Source: Neonectria sp. B-13 (Eukaryota; Ascomycota; Sordariomycetes; Hypocreales; Nectriaceae). Taken from it: DNA of 23,970 nt. Position 1 is the first letter of the stretch; the number at the start of each line of letters is the position of its first letter. Under the pieces are notes generated by a model. That model saw only the letters and a program-made list of their open reading frames with translations. It ran no database searches and had not been told where the DNA came from. The stretch covers positions 169,179 through 193,148 of the forward strand of contig NOKP01000068.1 in NCBI GenBank assembly GCA_002682825.1, in the 5' to 3' direction. This document shows positions 19,229-23,970 of this stretch, one piece after another. The translations under genes were made by a program, and so were the position numbers.

Positions 19229-19417
19229 CTATAGGAAAGGTCCATGGGAGTCGTAAGGCTCTGTCCCACAGATTTCATCCCAGTGCTTTCCACGAATAGT
19301 AAGCTGGTGTGCCCCGCTCTTGCCACCCTTGTGAGTCCTATCTGAGAATTTTACTACTAGTCGCTCATATAACGTAATTCCTCCGACACGCATGTTCCCG
19401 TAGTCAAGGTTAGCCAT
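19229..19417 (-). CDS. Possible small hypothetical protein
   Basis: A 62-codon open frame, MANLDYGNMRVGGITLYERL to EPYDSHGPFL. It has a balanced, globular-looking composition with no signal peptide or membrane segment, but no recognised family, and no supporting splice extension was found. It sits upstream of the NmrA-like gene on the same strand. It could be a remnant or chance. Confidence 0.22.
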   Translation of the reverse strand: MANLDYGNMRVGGITLYERLVVKFSDRTHKGGKSGAHQLTIRGKHWDEICGTEPYDSHGPFL

Positions 19418-19727
19418 AAAATCTGTCTCTACAGAGAAAAATTATTATAATCTCATCGCTTATAGATGTTGCTGTCTACTATATCTAAATTAAGCATGCA
19501 GCTCTAAAATGAAATCATGTAGCGATGTTCAACATCGCAGCAGAAGTAGTTTACCCAGCCGGCCAACATGTGTCATGATTCCGATTAGGAATCGCATGAG
19601 TCCGGCTTAAGTGATCATCCGCCAGTTAAGTTGAAAAGAACCCTCCGCCACTAAAACGTAAACGACCCACAGACTGGGGCATAGGAGACGATCCTTCTGA
19701 CAGCTGTTACAATACTCTTTCCTGTAG

Positions 19728-19839
19728 TACTAGGCTACCCCTAGTAGAAATAAACTCTACCCCCTGTCGAGTGACTTCCGAAATTCAACTCTACCCCCTG
19801 TCGAGTGGGGCGAAATACATCAACTCTACTAAAGTTGAT
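19728..19839. repeat. Cluster of two hairpins and a 21-bp direct repeat
   Basis: Hairpin 1: TACTAGG (19728-19734), 5-base loop, CCTAGTA (19740-19746). A direct repeat AACTCTACCCCCTGTCGAGT plus G occurs at 19753-19773 and 19787-19807, spaced by 34 bp. Hairpin 2: ATCAACT (19819-19825), 7-base loop, AGTTGAT (19833-19839), whose left arm starts a third partial AACTCTAC. Regularly spaced repeats with hairpins are typical of transposon ends, but no matching second end was found. Confidence 0.75.
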
Positions 19840-19952
19840 TTTGGTATGGAGTACCTCCGTACTAAGTAGGCTGACTAGTTACACCTCACAGGACGTGTGG
19901 AAATTAAACACGATGGTAACCCTGCAGCCTGTCAGGGCAAGGTAAACAGAGA

Positions 19953-20040
19953 CCCTCTTCCTCCCCCCTTGGTACCTCCCTCTCCTCTCTCCCTATACTT
20001 TCCTCCCCCCCCTCTACTCTCCCCTTTCTCCTTACCCTAG
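19953..20040 (+). repeat. Pyrimidine-rich tract
   Basis: Nearly uninterrupted C and T on the plus strand (CTCTCC and CCCCCC runs) for about 85 bp. It lies downstream of the helicase relic, in sequence without genes. Low-complexity repeat; no function inferred. Confidence 0.6.
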
Positions 20041-20365
20041 AGCCTGATGTGATAATACGTATACGCTATAACTTATCAAATAAATAAACTGCTGTCTTAC
20101 TCTTCTGGCTCTGCTATATACATAAACACCCGACAAATATTTGACACATCTACTCCAGCCTATAGAACTCTCTTGCCTATCTATCTCCATACCTGCTCAC
20201 TTCTCTCCTTTATAGATATTCCGCCCCCATACGTCCCTCTAAACCCAAGCCTCTCATAGAGCAGGTCAGCATCGTCAGGTATGTAAGTCCCCACGTAGGC
20301 AATCGTGGAAACCATCACCCCCTCATACTAGTACCTTCAGCCACGTATTTTCTGCCATCCTCCCT

Positions 20366-22631
20366 CTACTGTATCTTCCTCCCAGGCATCGCATAGCTCC
20401 TACGGCACAAAACAACCCAAGCAGTATCCAAAGTCCTCCATAACCTTATTCCGCCGTAGGAATCTGTCCATCTGAACGGCAACGCCAAAGGCTGCCCTCC
20501 TTTGCTCATCCATATCCAGTGTTCTAGTACACTGAACCCCGGAATGCGTTCGATCCCAATCCCTCTAGACCAACAAAAGATACAGCCGTCAAGGCCTCGC
20601 TCCTTGAGCCTCTGCATGAACTCTCCGAACTCCTCCTGCTCCTTCATACCATGTGTGATCACTCGATCTCTGGCCGCCTGTACCACCAACTCTCGCACCT
20701 GTATGCCTGTCTCCTCCTCGTCTTCGGAGATGCCTAATTCCTCCAAGTCGACGACTTCGTTTCGGACCTGGCATATATCGCACAGCTCCTCCCCTTCTTC
20801 GCAGCTATCCCGATCTGCCCGTCTATCTATAACGGAATCTATAATTACACAGCGGCATACTCGTCCACTAATGTAATCCTCAGTAGCAGTATTTTCTGCC
20901 ACAAAATTCCGCGCCCTTTTTGGTACATCTTTCGTATCCACTCGGATGACAATGGCCTCACTCCGCAGCCCGTCTCGACCAGCTCGTCCACTCTGCTGTG
21001 CATAATCGGCCATCTCAAATGGCATCTCAATGTGCAACACTACACGGATGTCAGGGACGTCGATGCCGAGACCGAGAGCATTCGTCGCCACAATAACTCT
21101 ACCATCACCATACTGATCTCACCTCAACCCACTCATCTAGGCTCGCAGCCTCTCTGCTTTGCCGTCCCGCGTATCGACCTCTCGATGGTAAGCATCGCAC
21201 CTAAACTCCTCTGCCAGAGCTTCTGTGGCCTCTACCCGTTGGCAGTATATGATAACCTTAGCAGGCCATGGATACTCTAGCTTTTGGTCGACAAGCCCTT
21301 TTGCCGTGAGGGTCATCGCTGCTGTTGCCTCCTCGGCACTTGCCGCAAGGATTGACCTGAGACTATAAGCAATATTGGTACGTGTGGTACTCATCCGAAT
21401 CATGACAACATCCTCTCGCCTTGTATTCATAAGGCCGAACAGCGTATCAGCTCGGGTCGGCGGGAGCGTGGCAGTAAGGTAGACCATTTTCACTCCAATC
21501 AGCGCTAAGCTACCCAGCTCTTGCAACTTTGGTCGAAACGCTCTTGTGCCCTCGAGAATAGTATGACACTCATCAACCACAAATCGATCCAGCCGCGCTG
21601 TAACCCGTAGCGACTCAACGTAGTCCTGGAACCGCTTCGTCATCGCTGACTCTGGCGTTGTGAACACGATCGAGACGTTCCCTAGAACCCGGTCGCTCCT
21701 CCACTCAGCGCAGGAGATGTTCAGTTTCCGACAGCGGTCCAGCATGTCGCCCTGGAGAGACACAAGCAGGACAACAACCACTGTGACTCCACCAGGGCAG
21801 CTGGCAGCTGGCAGCAGGCAGCATAAAGCAGAGGCTTTTGCCAGTACCGGTCCCCATCACCACCACAACCGGGCTCATGTTCATCATGATCGACTCAACC
21901 GCCACCCGCTATTTGTCTCGGAAGCGGGTCTGGTCCCCATATAAGCGGCATAGTTCGCGGTCAATGTTGATCCGCCGCAGGGTCTTCCATCGCCTGAGAT
22001 GGGGCTCCTGCATGGCTTCGTAGTGTAGTGATGGATTCTTTCGCTTGCGCCCCGGCTTGAGCACGTCGCCAAATCCTTGAACAGCAGATGGGAATCCGAG
22101 GAGCCGATGCCATTCCTGGCTTATATCCCAAACGTTGGCTTGCGCTTCCTCCCAGAACGGCAACGCAAGCCAAAGATAATACAATACTGACTTCTCGGGG
22201 TAGGAAGCGATGGATGATCTTGAGACGTTCTGTCTTTGAGAACCCTTTGTGATATCCAGCAACGAGCATAAGGACGTGACCGAGGATACTTACCCCTGAA
22301 TCGCGAGGAGTCCCAGATCTTGTCCTCTGTCTGCTCTTCGCGTTACGATTCGTATCTAGATCTGATCGCACGAAATGACGTGGTATTGAATTTACTCCGA
22401 GAAGCCTGGCAGCCACTCGGCCGGAAAAACGCGTTTGTTTCAGATGAGGGCCTCATCGGCTGGCATGTTTAGTTCGGGGACATCAATGACTTTGGTATGG
22501 GAGTCTTCGTGAGATGGTGTGGACAACACGGGACGATGGAAAGCAATTCGGAAGACGACAGTGACAATGCATCGCATTGCCGGTAGGTACTTTGTCACAG
22601 TTCCACAGGGAGAGATGTGCACACGAATCAA
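20366..22631 (-). pseudogene. RecQ-type telomere-linked helicase (TLH-like), broken
   Basis: Superfamily 2 RecQ-like helicase of the subtelomeric helicase family known from several fungi. In minus-strand order: upstream fragments (22631-22440, then 22416 onward with IIHRFLPREVS), YYLWLALPFWEEAQANVWD, a basic region ending RELCRLYGDQTRFRDK, motif I VVMGTGTGKSL, motif II VVDECH, motif III YLTATLPP, motif IV KVIIYCQRVEA, motif V NALGLGIDVPD, motif VI QQSGRAGRDG, and a Cys cluster (CRC ... CEEGEELCDIC ... CIFCW) like the zinc-binding part of this family. Lesions: a frame change near 22195, TAG at 21911-21909 just before motif I, a 7-bp tandem duplication at 21797-21810 shifting frame after motif I, and stops at 21139-21137 (TAG) and 21121-21119 (TGA) between motifs IV and V. 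All core motifs survive, so decay is fairly recent. The most N-terminal fragment is assigned with less certainty. Confidence 0.85.
21797..21810. repeat. 7-bp tandem duplication inside the helicase relic
   Basis: GCAGCTG occurs twice in a row (21797-21803 and 21804-21810). Counting one copy, the helicase frame reads straight from the motif I region (LPAASC) into PGGVTVVVV, as expected for the family, so the extra copy explains the frameshift. Confidence 0.8.
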
Positions 22632-23540
22632 AGGCTCATAGTGGTCAGGGCGCTTAGGCCGTCACCCATGGAACTTTCACCAAAAGTCTCACCGTCCGGT
22701 TCTCGGTGATTAGTGAGCGCCTTCTTTGCGCTTTCAACCTCGGCATGAAATTCGGAAGGCCTAATTCGCTAGGCGAATCCCGCTGGAAGATGCTTGCGGC
22801 CGGCGTTCGTCGGTGACTTTACCTTCCATGCTTTCATCCTCGACAAGTTTGAATTCATGTTACCTTATTAAAAATGCAAATTCTACGTGGACTTGTAGCA
22901 ATTGAGGATGAAAGCGTTATACGTTGTGTGATCCAATTACTAGCTACAAGAACTCACAGAATGGACACGGAATTTTGTAGGATATCCTCCTCTCTAGAGC
23001 ACTTTTGTGTGAAATGTTACGAATTTGGCTTCCGTATGCATCACCTGGAACTGTCCGCCCATCCCGGCATTGTCGGAGACGAGATGGTGTGCGCTAACGT
23101 CCGCCACCGACTTTAAGGGCTAACGGGAGATACCGGAGGCTTTGCTGCTAAAAGCATCCGCTCCTCAATGTGCCCAGAGAATAATTGCCGACGCTCCCTG
23201 GCGGCTAGGCGCATTATTAAATTTCGGGTTCATTAGTGATCACCTTGACTGACGTGTGCCAAGGACCACCATGTCTGGTCTGTCTCGCGACGTGCTTCGA
23301 CGCTGCTTTTATCGGCATGGCTGACGGTGAAAATGTTGCACCGCTGACAATAGCCCAGAGTAAAAGGAAAATGACCAGGAATGCCATCTAATCGTGTGCC
23401 ATTTCTTTCTGATAGCTTTACTCCAAATCCCTCGTGTATGAACTGCGGTGCGACCCCAAAGTCGAATCTAAGCCATCGAGTTCATGATTGAGTGGACGCG
23501 TACAGGGAATCTAACAGAGAACTTCAATGTATGTGTATAA
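22632..23540. other. Non-coding stretch between helicase relic and retroelement end
   Basis: About 900 bp without a supported gene. An 80-codon open frame on the plus strand (22874-23116, MQILRGLVAIEDESVIRC...) has no recognised family and overlaps one arm of an inverted repeat; I do not consider it a reliable gene. The part nearest 22632 may hold further eroded helicase sequence. Confidence 0.4.
22830..22915. repeat. Inverted repeat, 12-bp perfect arms
   Basis: GCTTTCATCCTC at 22830-22841 and its exact reverse complement at 22904-22915, with a further imperfect ACAAGT/ACTTGT pairing inside. The spacer is 62 bp. It could be a small stem-loop or a miniature element; no target duplication is evident. 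Confidence 0.6.
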
Positions 23541-23970
23541 TTTTTTTTTATTTTTTATTTTTTATTTCTTTTTCGTCCGGGGGGCCGTGAGGCCCGTAAA
23601 GTCCCCTATTGGGGCACAGGACGTGCTGAGCTAGAGTCTCTAGTGCTAAAATCTACGTAAAGCGTTCGCAAATTACAGAACAGACCACTATCCAGCATAT
23701 CATCGGCTCAAAGGCGCGTCCTGTCGAGCCTGTTACCCGTCAGCGGGATGATCAGGTGCGGTTATCATAGCGGTAGCCGCTATATCGGTCAGTCTTTAGT
23801 GAGACTGGGAGGAGGGCGTCGGCGTGACCGCACGAGGCGGCCGAGCCCGTGAGAATAAAGAAAAGAAACAAAGAAACAGAAGGGAAAGGAAGATAGAAGG
23901 AGAGGAGGAGACTCAAATGCATCTCCGATCTGCCTCGTCTAGTAACGAGTGCAAATCCTTTCGAAGAAGG
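23541..23970 (-). mobile_element. Probable 3' end of a non-LTR retrotransposon (LINE, Tad-like)
   Basis: Read on the minus strand, the sequence ends with a G+C-rich hairpin (GGGCC-gtga-GGCCC, about 23582-23595), CCGGACGAAAAAG, then an A-rich tail with AAAAAAT repeats (23575-23541). A hairpin followed by an A-rich tail is the usual 3' terminus of fungal LINEs such as Tad-type elements. No reverse transcriptase is in view; upstream parts would lie beyond the right edge. The minus-strand sequence between 23970 and 23600 is a candidate 3' untranslated region with a CT-rich stretch (about 23850-23915). A SINE is an alternative. Confidence 0.45.

Noticed and set aside
22874..23116. 80-codon plus-strand ORF
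   Set aside because: It overlaps one arm of an inverted repeat, has no recognised family, and lies in a gene-free region.

Overview
The window looks like a filamentous ascomycete chromosome, probably Eurotiomycete-like (Aspergillus/Penicillium type). The evidence is short spliceosomal introns (47-119 nt) with CTGAC/CTAAC branch points, gene families typical of those fungi, and heavily decayed transposable elements. Species cannot be fixed from the sequence. All exon coordinates were worked out by eye from splice signals, frame and family conservation.

Positions 1-7252 hold three apparently intact genes: the 3'-truncated E1-beta subunit of branched-chain 2-oxoacid dehydrogenase (minus strand, runs off the left edge), then a seven-exon cytochrome P450 and a five-exon acetoacetyl-CoA synthetase-like acyl-CoA ligase (both plus). 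The first two share a 0.7 kb divergent promoter. Together they could make, oxidise and activate branched-chain or acetoacetyl-type acyl units, so the trio may be a small metabolic cluster; this is inference.

Positions 7.9-16.2 kb are a transposon-rich block. It contains a broken fragment of degenerate ankyrin-like repeats, a 2.1 kb piggyBac-type DNA transposon with perfect 28-bp terminal inverted repeats and an intact transposase, and, directly against it, a decayed Helitron (zinc fingers, HUH Rep, Pif1 helicase) with several frameshifts and stops. A small open ORF of unknown function lies just downstream of the Helitron helicase. A 1.5 kb AT-rich non-coding stretch follows.

Positions 17773-18994 (minus) are an intact three-exon NmrA-like NAD(P)-binding gene, an island between repeats. 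From 19 kb to the right edge lie short repeats and hairpins, a pyrimidine tract, a decayed RecQ-type telomere-linked helicase (minus), and the probable poly(A) 3' end of a non-LTR retrotransposon. Several of the stops in the Helitron and helicase relics are explainable as C-to-T changes in CpA context, the signature of RIP (repeat-induced point mutation). The telomere-linked helicase and the relic density suggest a subtelomeric or accessory compartment.
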